Assembly: GCF_002295115.1 (NCBI RefSeq)
Contig: NZ_NSFV01000002.1
Coordinates: 124,001-188,000, forward strand
Direction of reading: 5' to 3'
Source: Mesorhizobium sp. WSM4311
GTDB lineage: Bacteria; Pseudomonadota; Alphaproteobacteria; Rhizobiales; Rhizobiaceae
DNA: 64,000 nt
A program made the position numbers and the translations under genes. The first letter of the stretch is position 1; the number at the start of each line of letters is the position of its first letter. The notes under the pieces are model-generated. The model saw only the letters and a program-made list of their open reading frames with translations, did not search any database and was not told the DNA's origin. This document shows, in pieces, positions 33,345 to 40,847 of the stretch.

Positions 33345-34240
33345 CACCACTCCGCACCGATCTGCGTGCGCGCCGCGGCGAGCTTGTTGAAGAAATAGAC
33401 GGTGAAGGCGATCGACAGCAGGATCGAGAAGTAGGCCATGGCGTTCGCCATGCCCATGCGGCCGTCGCTGTAGGCGGTGCGTGCCACCAGCGTCCACAAC
33501 AGCTCGGTGCGGCCCGCCGGTCCGCCATCGGTCATGATCTTGACGATGTCATAGGCGCGCGCCACGTCGAGCGAACGGATGGTCATGGCGATATAGGCGA
33601 AAGGCATGACGAACGGCCACGTCACATAGCGGAAGGTCTGCCACGGCGTGCAACCATCGACCCGCGCCGCCTCGATCGGTTCCTTGGGCATTGCGAGCAG
33701 TCCGGCGAGGATCAGGATCGCGAAGATCGCGGTCGACGACCATATCTCGGCGACCGAGATGGCGATGAAGGCGAGGTGGCCCTCGATCAGCCACGGGATG
33801 GCATCCCTGGTGATGCCGAGCGACTGCAGGGCGTTGTTCACCAGGCCGATATTGTCGTTGAACATGAACTTGAACTGGAAGCCGACGAGGATCGGCGAGA
33901 ACATCATCGGAAACATCATCAGCGTGCGCAGGATGCGCTGGCCGCGCGTCGCCTTCTCGACCAGCATGGCGAGCCCCAGGCCTAGCAGCATTTCGAGATT
34001 GAGCGCGATGGTCAGCAGCAGCACCGTGCGCCCGAACGCCCACCAGAAATCGGAGTTGGCCAGGATCGAGAGATAGTTCCTGAAGCCGACGAAGACGAAG
34101 AACGTTTCGGGCCTGGTCAGGCGGAACGGTGTGAAGCTGGAATAGAGCGACAGAAGCAGCGGCACGACGACGACCGCGGCCAGCACGATGAAGGCTGGAA
34201 GCAGCAGCAGAAATGGCGCCGATGGCTTGAAGCCCTTCAT
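33344..34240 (-). CDS. Carbohydrate ABC transporter permease (MalF type)
   Basis: A 298-aa permease with six spans; the EAA loop reads EPIEAARVDGCTPWQTFRYV. ATG 34240 (MKGFKPSAPFLLLLPAF) has AGGAT five bases upstream and begins right before the first span; an in-frame ATG at 34333 would add a charged tail overlapping the intergenic hairpin and is less likely. A stable hairpin separates it from the upstream binding-protein gene. Confidence 0.85.
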   Translation of the reverse strand: MKGFKPSAPFLLLLPAFIVLAAVVVVPLLLSLYSSFTPFRLTRPETFFVFVGFRNYLSILANSDFWWAFGRTVLLLTIALNLEMLLGLGLAMLVEKATRGQRILRTLMMFPMMFSPILVGFQFKFMFNDNIGLVNNALQSLGITRDAIPWLIEGHLAFIAISVAEIWSSTAIFAILILAGLLAMPKEPIEAARVDGCTPWQTFRYVTWPFVMPFAYIAMTIRSLDVARAYDIVKIMTDGGPAGRTELLWTLVARTAYSDGRMGMANAMAYFSILLSIAFTVYFFNKLAAARTQIGAEW

Positions 34241-34322
34241 CAGAATCCTGTGGGGTTTTGCATTGCGTGGGTGGGACACCGAAAGGCGATGTGCATCGCG
34301 GAGCTTCCGACGAGACGCGATC

Positions 34323-34349
34323 GCCTCCCCCATTCGTCATGGGGGAGGC
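34323..34349 (-). other. Intercistronic hairpin after the sugar-binding protein gene
   Basis: GCCTCCCCCAT and ATGGGGGAGGC form a perfect 11-bp stem around a 5-base loop, between the binding-protein stop (34365) and the first permease start (34240). No T tract follows in either direction. Such structures between binding-protein and permease genes protect the 3' end of the upstream message or cause partial termination, which yields excess binding protein. It may also be a dispersed palindromic repeat. Confidence 0.7.
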
Positions 34350-34364
34350 AGCCTTGGGACTGTT

Positions 34365-35684
34365 CTAAAGCTTGCCGGCATCCTGCAGGATCTGCGTCGC
34401 CTTGGCGGCGGCTTCGTCCAATGCCTGCTTGGAGGTCTTGTCGCCCAGGATCGCCGCCTGCAGCTCAGGATAGACGGCGTTCGAAATCTCGATCCACTCA
34501 GGCGTCTGCGGCACGGCGAAGGCGTGCTTGGCTTCTTCCTGGAAGGCGGAGAGAACCTCCTTCTTGTAGGGATCGTTTTCGGCCTGCTTCAAGTCCCAAT
34601 CCCACACGGCCGTGCGTGTCGGCAGCGGGCCTGCTGCGGCTTCCAGCTTCTGGCTGTCCTCATTGGTCAGCCACCAAACCAGCGAGGCTGCGGCCTCCTT
34701 GTTCGGGCAGTTCTCGGTCACCGAGAAACCGTGGAAACCGGACCAGCCAGTGCGCTTGCCGGAAGAACCCTTCGGCGCGACCTTCACGCCGACATTGCCC
34801 GCCACCTTCGACGACTTCGGGTCGTTGAAGAAGCCGGCCCAGCCCGGCCAGTCCAAATTGATGGCGACGGTGCCCGAGGCAAAGCCCTGGCCGAGATCGT
34901 CCCAGAGATAGTTGGTCGTTCCGGCCGGCACGGCCTTGGCCTTGTAGAGATTGACGAACCAGTCGAGCGCCCGGATGCCGGCCTCCGAGTTGAAGACCGG
35001 CTTGCCGTCCTTGTCGAGATACTCGCCGCCCTCGGCGACCACCATCTCGTAGAAGCGGCCATTGATCGCCTCTTCCTTGCCGGCGAACTGCGTGCCGTAG
35101 AAATTGGGCGGGTTGGCGAAGAACTCGGCCTGGTCGGTGACTTCCTTCCAGCTGTCCGGCGGCACCAGGTCATAGCCATATTTGGCCTTGAACTTGGCCT
35201 TGTTGTCGGCGTTCTCGTAGAGGCTCTTCTGGTAGTAGAGCGCCGAGACGTCGAACTGCGCGCGCGGCAGCATCTCGAGCTTGCCGTCGATGGTTGCCGC
35301 CTTGATCGTCGACGGCACGAAGGCGTCGATCTCTTCCTTGGGTAGCAATTTGCTGAGGTCTGTGTAGAGGCCGGTATATTGCGGCGCGAAGGACGAATGG
35401 TTCCAGCCGACGCACCAGTTGGTGCTGCCAGAGGCGATGTCGGACTTCAACTCCTTGTCGATGTCGAAGCCATTCTTCTTGGTCAGGATGTTGACCTTGG
35501 CGCCGGTGGCCTTCTCCCATTCAGGAATGCGCTCATAGAGCTTTTCATATTGCTGGCCGCCGATCAGTTTCACGTCGACGGTGACGCCTTCGAACTTGCC
35601 GGGCAGGTCGCCGGCAAGGGCCGTGCCTGCACCGAATGCAAGCACCAATGCGCCGGCGGAGACGCCGGAAAGCAGTCTGTTCAT
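34365..35684 (-). CDS. Carbohydrate ABC transporter substrate-binding protein
   Basis: A 439-aa family 1 extracellular solute-binding protein. A clear signal peptide (MNRLLSGVSAGALVLAFGAG, cleavage after ALA near residue 24) precedes the mature domain. Conserved features include LYYQKSLYE-type hinge and sugar-stacking tryptophans (WPGWAGFF, GWSGFHGFSV). It is the first gene of the minus-strand operon of importer, dehydratase, mutarotase, oxidoreductase and MaoC. The promoter region upstream (35685-35853) is shared with the divergent IclR gene. Confidence 0.85.
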   Translation of the reverse strand: MNRLLSGVSAGALVLAFGAGTALAGDLPGKFEGVTVDVKLIGGQQYEKLYERIPEWEKATGAKVNILTKKNGFDIDKELKSDIASGSTNWCVGWNHSSFAPQYTGLYTDLSKLLPKEEIDAFVPSTIKAATIDGKLEMLPRAQFDVSALYYQKSLYENADNKAKFKAKYGYDLVPPDSWKEVTDQAEFFANPPNFYGTQFAGKEEAINGRFYEMVVAEGGEYLDKDGKPVFNSEAGIRALDWFVNLYKAKAVPAGTTNYLWDDLGQGFASGTVAINLDWPGWAGFFNDPKSSKVAGNVGVKVAPKGSSGKRTGWSGFHGFSVTENCPNKEAAASLVWWLTNEDSQKLEAAAGPLPTRTAVWDWDLKQAENDPYKKEVLSAFQEEAKHAFAVPQTPEWIEISNAVYPELQAAILGDKTSKQALDEAAAKATQILQDAGKL

Positions 35685-35746
35685 TGGTTTCCTCCCTGGG
35701 TGCGCCTTAGCGGCGACCGCAACCTGTCCACGTGACAGGAAATGCT

Positions 35747-35830
35747 ACATTCATATACAAACAAAACATTCATACGCACGTCAAGGCGAAATTTGTTTCC
35801 GCCGGCCGCATTCCTGCGTATATGAAGAAT
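35747..35830. promoter_or_regulatory. Divergent operator region between the sugar operon and iclR gene
   Basis: The AT-rich spacer contains ACATTCATA twice (35747-35755 and 35766-35774, 19-base period) and, nearer the regulator gene, ATGAAGAAT (35822-35830). ATGAAGAAT recurs at 36652-36660 before the amidohydrolase gene, so it is a candidate IclR recognition element. The position between divergent start codons suggests control of both directions. Confidence 0.45.
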
Positions 35831-35853
35831 CGAATTCACTGGAGGGATGAGCC

Positions 35854-36639
35854 ATGGACGACAGCGAAGACGAGCGCTACCGCGCGCCGGCGCTCGACAA
35901 GGGGCTCGACATCCTCGAACTGCTGGCCGGCGTCGACGGAGGCCTGACCCAGGCCGAAATCGCCAAGAAACTCGACCGCAGCCCGAACGAATTCTATCGC
36001 ATGCTCGACCGGCTGGTGCGGCGCGGCTATGTCACAAGGCTGGATGGCGACCGCTATTCGCTGACGCTGAAACTGTTCGGCCTGGCGCAACTGCACGCTC
36101 CGGTGCGGCGGCTGGTTTCCTACGCCACGCCGCTGATGCGCGAACTGGCCGAGACCTCGCAGCAGGCCAATCAACTCGTTGTTTTTGATCGCGGTTCCGC
36201 CGTCGTCATCGCCCAACAGGAGGCGCCGAACTACTGGGGCATTTCGATCCGGGTGGGTTCCCACATCAGCCTGTTCGACACCGGTTCGGGCCATGTACTG
36301 CTTGCCTTCCGCTCGCAGGAAGAGCGGCAGATGATGATCTCCGAACACGTCCGCAGCACCGACAAGACGGCCCAATCGACCGAGTTCTTCACCCGGCTCG
36401 ACCAGATCCGCGACCGTGGCTACGAGATGATGGCCTCGATGCAGACCGCCGGCGTCTTCAACCTGTCGGCTCCGGTGCGCAGTTCCGACGGCAAGGCCAT
36501 CGCCGCCATGTCCATCCCCTACATTACCGTGGTCAATGCGCCGTCCGCGCCCGATATCACCAGGACGATCGAGCTGTTGCTGGCGACGTGCGAGAAGCTG
36601 TCGCATCTGGCCGGATCGGCTGTAGGGTCGGCAGCATAA
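35854..36639 (+). CDS. IclR-family transcriptional regulator
   Basis: A 261-aa regulator with the N-terminal winged helix (residues about 10-75: LDKGLDILELLAGVDGGLTQ, then RSPNEFYRMLDRLVRRGYV) and a C-terminal GAF-like effector domain (about 90-250). ATG 35854 has GGAGGG seven bases upstream. It is divergent from the sugar-importer operon and directly precedes the amidohydrolase gene, so it most likely controls both in response to a sugar, sugar acid or lactone. Confidence 0.85.
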   Translation: MDDSEDERYRAPALDKGLDILELLAGVDGGLTQAEIAKKLDRSPNEFYRMLDRLVRRGYVTRLDGDRYSLTLKLFGLAQLHAPVRRLVSYATPLMRELAETSQQANQLVVFDRGSAVVIAQQEAPNYWGISIRVGSHISLFDTGSGHVLLAFRSQEERQMMISEHVRSTDKTAQSTEFFTRLDQIRDRGYEMMASMQTAGVFNLSAPVRSSDGKAIAAMSIPYITVVNAPSAPDITRTIELLLATCEKLSHLAGSAVGSAA

Positions 36640-36661
36640 ATTCTTATTTGAATGAAGAATT
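36639..36661. promoter_or_regulatory. Inverted repeat before the amidohydrolase gene
   Basis: AATTCTT and AAGAATT form perfect 7-base arms separated by nine bases, starting at the last base of the iclR stop codon. The right half includes ATGAAGAAT (36652-36660), also found upstream of iclR. It is a candidate binding site for the IclR protein, or less likely an AT-rich hairpin. Confidence 0.45.
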
Positions 36662-36704
36662 CCTCCGTGAGATGATTTGACAACGCCAATTTGGAGGAGC
36701 TCCA

Positions 36705-37544
36705 GTGATCATCGACACCCATCTGCATCTCATCGATCGCTCGGCCTTGCGCTATCCCTGGCTTGCCGGCGTGCCGCCGCTCAACCGCGATTTCTCCTAC
36801 GAGGACTATGCCACCGAGGCGCAGCGTGTCGGCGTCGAGCGCGTGCTGCACATGGAGGTCGATGTCGATCCGGCTGACATTGAAGCCGAGACCGCACGGG
36901 TGGAAGGTCTGTCGCGACAGGCCGGCAGCATGCTGGTCGGGGCGATCGCGTCCTGCCGGCCGGAAGACGCGGATTTCCCGGCCTATCTCGAAAGGCAGCG
37001 GGCAAATCCTTTCGTCAAGGGTTTCCGCCGCGTGCTCCATGTCATGCCCGATGATCTGTCGGAAGGCGCGGTGTTTCGTGACAACATCAAGCGGCTTGGC
37101 GGCATCGGCCTGACTTTCGATCTCGTCGTGCTGCCGCACCAGATTCCGAAAGCAATAGCGCTGGCCGACCTCGCACCCGACGTCCAGTTCGTTCTCGACC
37201 ATTGCGGCGTCCCCGACATCAAGGGCGGAGCCGAGCATCCCTGGCGCGAGCATATGAGCGAGATCGCGCGGCGTCCGAACGTCATGGCCAAGATTTCCGG
37301 TGTGGTCGCCTATGCCGATTCCGGCAGCTGGACGGTAGGCACGCTGCGGCCCTATGTCGAGCACAGCATCGCTGCGTTCGGCTGGGACCGTGTGGTTTGG
37401 GGCAGCGACTGGCCGGTCTGCACGCTTGGTGGCGGCTTGTCGACCTGGGTGGCAGCGACCCACGCGCTGCTTTCCGGTTGCAGCGTCGCGGAGCGCGAGA
37501 GGTTGCTGTCGGGCAATGCCCGCAAGCTCTGGCGGTTGGAATAG
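36705..37544 (+). CDS. Amidohydrolase (COG3618 family), probable sugar lactonase
   Basis: A 279-aa TIM-barrel metal hydrolase of the amidohydrolase 2 family. GTG 36705 is preceded by a strong GGAGGAG. The metal-binding HxH is at H6-L-H8 (IDTHLHL), and the final catalytic aspartate lies in VVWGSDWPV. COG3618 members include L-fuconolactone and L-rhamnono-lactone hydrolases, which suits the acid-sugar dehydratase and mutarotase encoded across the IclR gene. Hydrolysis of other lactones or of 2-pyrone-4,6-dicarboxylate-type substrates cannot be excluded. Confidence 0.8.
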   Translation: MIIDTHLHLIDRSALRYPWLAGVPPLNRDFSYEDYATEAQRVGVERVLHMEVDVDPADIEAETARVEGLSRQAGSMLVGAIASCRPEDADFPAYLERQRANPFVKGFRRVLHVMPDDLSEGAVFRDNIKRLGGIGLTFDLVVLPHQIPKAIALADLAPDVQFVLDHCGVPDIKGGAEHPWREHMSEIARRPNVMAKISGVVAYADSGSWTVGTLRPYVEHSIAAFGWDRVVWGSDWPVCTLGGGLSTWVAATHALLSGCSVAERERLLSGNARKLWRLE

Positions 37545-37606
37545 TTGGATTTGCCTCGGCGTCTCGCCGGGGCGTAGCCCAGACGTTCTCCTGCGTCCGG
37601 TTTCGT

Positions 37607-38770
37607 TCAGACTCCTCTACCAGCGGCGCCGGACACCTGCGCCGGGGCACTCTCCCGGAACAGGCTGACGAGATCAGCAACGACCTGGGCGGCTTTGTGC
37701 CCGGAGGTCATGGCCGACAGGATGCGGTCGGACGCCGCCTGCTGGAACGCCATGTAGCCATCATGACGCGGCCGCACCCATGCGCCCTCCAGCGTCGCGC
37801 GCGTGCCGCGATAAAAATTGCCGGTCGCGGCATTGACGGTCTGGTCCTCCCAGGCGGCAGCATGGCCTGGTTGGCCACCGGCAGCAGCATAGGCGCCGCG
37901 CTGCACGTCGCCGCTGGCGACCCAATAGGCGAAGTCCGTCGCTGCATCTTTCGCCTTGGAAAAGGCTGACACCGCTATGCCCGTGCCGCCGAGCGCTGAG
38001 CCGATAGGGCCGCTGGAGCCGACAGCCGGGATGTCGGTGAAGGCCAGCCGGTGCGCGCGAAACCCTGACATCGCATAGGAAACGTAGCCGTAGATGAGTG
38101 GAGCGCAGACAATGCGGGAATCGGCCTCCGCCATGCGTTCGGAAACCGCGATCGGATCCATCTCCAAACAGGCCGGGTCGACCCACGCGGCGATCTCTCG
38201 CATCATCTCGAAGCCTTCGCAGCCGGTCTCGCTATCGATGAGATCGCGGGACGGATCGGTCGCGCAAGCGTGCCCGAGATTGCCGGCAAGCGTATAGAAC
38301 ACCATCAGCGCATGCGGCGGCCGCAACGGCAAAAGCACGCGGCCTTGCCGGGCGAGGTCGAGCACCTGGCTCCAGCGCGCCGGCGGCGCGTCGAGCGCGT
38401 CCGGCCGCCATGCCTGGACCTGGCTGGCCGCATCGATCGGAAACGCCCATTGCCGTCCTTGCCAAGCGTAGCTCGGATAGGACTGGCCGACGCTGCCCGA
38501 AGCGAGCGCTGCGCGCTCGGCCTCGCGGCCGGCGACATCCAGCGGCGCGAGGCAGCGTTCCGCCGTGATCTGGCCCACATGCGGGTGGTCGATGACGATC
38601 AGATCATAGGCGCGCGCGAGTTCCTCGACCGGAAAGGACTCGAAATCCTGCAGCGAGCGCTTGTCCCAGTGGATGGCGACGCCGGTCCTCTGCTGCCAAA
38701 GCGACGAGCAGGCGACCATCGGATCATAGCCGCGCGGATGGCTCCAGGTCATACCCTTGAGCGTGGTCAC
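37607..38770 (-). CDS. Family 1 solute-binding protein homologue without signal peptide
   Basis: A 387-aa protein with the two-lobe extracellular solute-binding fold: APLDVAGREAERAALASGSV and QWAFPIDAASQVQAWRPDAL near the hinge, GGTGIAVSAFSKAKDAATDFAYWVA in the second lobe. The N-terminus ([18 protein letters not shown]) is the start of the mature domain; no signal peptide or lipobox is present and no upstream in-frame start adds one. The start overlaps the CoA-transferase stop by 4 bases. It therefore seems to be a cytoplasmic binding protein produced with a CoA-transferase and a MaoC dehydratase; a ligand sensor or a protein repurposed as an enzyme are possible. A missed secretion signal from an upstream start is unlikely because of the overlap. 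Confidence 0.75.
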   Translation of the reverse strand: MTTLKGMTWSHPRGYDPMVACSSLWQQRTGVAIHWDKRSLQDFESFPVEELARAYDLIVIDHPHVGQITAERCLAPLDVAGREAERAALASGSVGQSYPSYAWQGRQWAFPIDAASQVQAWRPDALDAPPARWSQVLDLARQGRVLLPLRPPHALMVFYTLAGNLGHACATDPSRDLIDSETGCEGFEMMREIAAWVDPACLEMDPIAVSERMAEADSRIVCAPLIYGYVSYAMSGFRAHRLAFTDIPAVGSSGPIGSALGGTGIAVSAFSKAKDAATDFAYWVASGDVQRGAYAAAGGQPGHAAAWEDQTVNAATGNFYRGTRATLEGAWVRPRHDGYMAFQQAASDRILSAMTSGHKAAQVVADLVSLFRESAPAQVSGAAGRGV

Positions 38771-39933
38771 AGGCCGAACTCCTCGCGGATCGCGGCACTG
38801 TGCTCGCCGATGCGCGGCGCGGCGCGATCGACCTTGGCCCTGGCACCGTCGACCCTGAGCGGCGAACTGGTGGTGAGGATCGAGACATCGTCCTCGCGCG
38901 TCACCGTCTGCAGCATGTCGAGCGACTGAAAGCCTTCACTGGCCAGCATCTCCGGCCAGGTCAGCACCTTGGCGCACCAGATGTCGGCCGGCTCGAGAAT
39001 ATCAAGCCATTCGTCGATGGTTTTGCTGGCGATCCTCTGCGCGATGATCGCCTTGATGTCGTCGCGCGCGGTGAACCACGAGGCCGGTCTGTCGCGATAA
39101 GGCGCCAACTCATTGAGCGACAGCAGGTCGGCGAGTTTCGGGATCGGCGTCATGGCGATGGCGAGATAGCCGTCCTTGGCCGGGTAGACGCCGTAAGGCG
39201 CCGAGAGATAGGCATGCGCGCTGCGGAAGCTGGAGCGCCTGGGCAAGCGGCGGCCGTCATTGAGATGCGTGGTCAGCACCTCGAACTGGAAGTCGACCAG
39301 CGCTTCCAGGAGGCTGGTTTCGATATGGCTGCCCTGGCCGGTGATGCCGCGCCGCACCAGCGCCGCCAGAATGCCTTGCGCGCAGGCGGCACCCGCCAGC
39401 ATGTCGCCGATGGCCAGCCCGAAGGGCACGGGTCCCTGGTCCTCGTCGCCATTGAGCCACATCACGCCGGAACGGGATTGCGCCAGCAAATCCTGGCCGG
39501 GCCGCTTGACCCATGGGCCGTCCTCGCCATAGCCGCTGATCGATGCGTAGACGAGCCGCGGGTTGATCTTGCGGACGGCTTCGTAGTCGAGGCCGAGCCG
39601 CTCGATGACGCCGGGCCGGAAATTCTGGATAAGCACATCGGCCTTGGCCAGAAGCCCGCGCAGCGCTTCGAGATCCGCCTCGTTCTTCAGGTCGATGGCA
39701 AAACTTTCCTTGGCGCGGTTGATGGCATGAAAGATCGTGGAATCGCCGCCGATCTCGGTGTCGCTGAGATAGAGCCGGCGCGACAGGTCGCCGCCATCCG
39801 GACGCTCGATCTTGATGACGCGCGCACCGAGGTCGAGCAGCCGCAGCGAGCAATAAGGCCCGGACAGAAACTGGCTCATGTCGACGACGACGAGACCGGC
39901 AAGCGGCAATTCGGCCAAAGCCGGCATTTTCAT
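38767..39933 (-). CDS. CaiB/BaiF-family CoA-transferase (class III)
   Basis: A 388-aa family III CoA-transferase, moving CoA between carboxylic acids. The conserved N-terminal motif [20 protein letters not shown] and the [17 protein letters not shown] segment with its CoA-binding residues are present, along with the catalytic aspartate region ([19 protein letters not shown]). ATG 39933 overlaps the MaoC stop (ATGA). Coupled to MaoC and the leaderless binding-protein homologue, it probably activates an acid for hydration or dehydration. Which acid is unknown. Confidence 0.85.
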   Translation of the reverse strand: MKMPALAELPLAGLVVVDMSQFLSGPYCSLRLLDLGARVIKIERPDGGDLSRRLYLSDTEIGGDSTIFHAINRAKESFAIDLKNEADLEALRGLLAKADVLIQNFRPGVIERLGLDYEAVRKINPRLVYASISGYGEDGPWVKRPGQDLLAQSRSGVMWLNGDEDQGPVPFGLAIGDMLAGAACAQGILAALVRRGITGQGSHIETSLLEALVDFQFEVLTTHLNDGRRLPRRSSFRSAHAYLSAPYGVYPAKDGYLAIAMTPIPKLADLLSLNELAPYRDRPASWFTARDDIKAIIAQRIASKTIDEWLDILEPADIWCAKVLTWPEMLASEGFQSLDMLQTVTREDDVSILTTSSPLRVDGARAKVDRAAPRIGEHSAAIREEFGL

Positions 39934-40481
39934 TTCTCCGTCTTGCCGACGAAATCGGCCGGGTTGCGGTACTTCACCGTCTGCAGGTGCTCGCAATAGA
40001 GGACCAGCTCGCCTTCGCCCTTGAACACTTCGTAGCTGGCACGGATCAGTCCCATCTCTCTGTAGCGTGGCTTCTTGTCGAGGTTGGAGCGGATCGAATA
40101 GATCGTGTCACCTATGAAGACAGGCTTGATGAAACGGAGCTTGTCATAGCCATAGGAAAAGGCGTTGACGCAGTTGGTGGCGACCAGCCCCAGCCCGGCC
40201 GAAAAGACGAAAGCGCCGGCGATCAGCCGCTTGCCGAAAATGCCTTCGCTTTCGGCGAACATCTGGTCCTGCACATAGGGGTGGATGTCGAGCACCAGCG
40301 TGTTGAAGAGGTGGCTGTCGCCCTCCGCCATCGTGCGCCGCAACGAGCGGATTTTCTGGCCGACCGGCCAGTCCTCGTAGAACCAGTTCTCGGCGTTCCA
40401 CACCGGCAATGCCGCGTGCGCCTCAGGCATGTTTTGCGGATAGGTCGAGGCAACGCCGACGGTGGGTGCGAAGTCGCTCAT
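39930..40481 (-). CDS. MaoC-family hot-dog dehydratase (second copy)
   Basis: A 183-aa protein with one hot-dog domain and an N-terminal extension of about 30 residues. The [20 protein letters not shown] segment is almost identical to that in the MaoC protein encoded at 28400-28852, which suggests the two came from one ancestor. The usual GDxNPxH hydratase loop reads [17 protein letters not shown]. It opens the CoA-transferase operon and has GGAG before its ATG. A short upstream frame overlaps its start. Confidence 0.8.
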   Translation of the reverse strand: MSDFAPTVGVASTYPQNMPEAHAALPVWNAENWFYEDWPVGQKIRSLRRTMAEGDSHLFNTLVLDIHPYVQDQMFAESEGIFGKRLIAGAFVFSAGLGLVATNCVNAFSYGYDKLRFIKPVFIGDTIYSIRSNLDKKPRYREMGLIRASYEVFKGEGELVLYCEHLQTVKYRNPADFVGKTEK

Positions 40482-40552
40482 GGCCGGCTCCGGCAGTCTC
40501 GCAGGAGGTTCAGGCCAGCCATATGAACACGCCTCGAAGCGCCGGACTGCAT
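40478..40552 (-). CDS. Possible 24-aa leader peptide upstream of MaoC
   Basis: ATG 40552 is preceded by a very strong ribosome binding site (GGGAGGAG) and opens a 24-codon frame, [20 protein letters not shown] plus RSRP, whose TGA overlaps the MaoC start codon (ATGA). The strong signal belonging to a short frame, not to MaoC, suggests translational coupling or leader-based control. It contains four arginines in the last dozen residues. It could also be a chance frame in the leader. Confidence 0.4.
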   Translation of the reverse strand: MQSGASRRVHMAGLNLLRDCRSRP

Positions 40553-40578
40553 GACGTCTCCTCCCGCTAATCTTCTTT

Positions 40579-40595
40579 TGTAAATAGTATTTTCA
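40579..40595. promoter_or_regulatory. AT-rich operator candidate between the MaoC operon and the lactonase remnant
   Basis: TGTAAATA-G-TATTTTCA is a nearly perfect inverted repeat (7 of 8 pairs) within the only AT-rich stretch of the spacer (about 40570-40612), midway between two formerly divergent genes. It is suited to an IclR or GntR/FCD dimer. Confidence 0.4.
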
Positions 40596-40679
40596 CATAT
40601 GGGGCTATGTTGCAAGCGAGGGCGGGCGAAATTTTGCCAATCCCGCGCGCCCACGCGCGGGCCGGCAGGGGAGGAAATC

Positions 40680-40813
40680 ATGAAAAAGGATTGCCTGGTC
40701 TTTGTCGGCCGCCTGAACCGGGAGGCACCTTATTTCAGCGCGCAGGACCGCTGACGGACATCGGACGCACCATCGAGATCGGCACGCCGATGTGCGTCAG
40801 GATCGTGCGCTAA
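40680..40813 (+). pseudogene. Remnant of a lactonase-family (beta-propeller) gene with a large internal deletion
   Basis: ATG 40680 keeps an excellent ribosome binding site (GGGGAGGAA) and opens a frame that reads MKKDCLVFVGRLNREAPYFS, the style of N-terminus found in seven-bladed sugar-lactone lactonases, but stops at 40752-40754. In another frame the same stretch ends with PLTDIGRTIEIGTPMCVRIV and a TAA (40811-40813), which resembles the C-terminal blade of the same family (the TPxCV ending). The ~300 residues between are gone. The two ends joined out of frame show an internal deletion of a once complete gene. Confidence 0.55.
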
Positions 40814-40847
40814 GGCGCCCCGCGACGACCCTCCTTCAATGGCCGGC

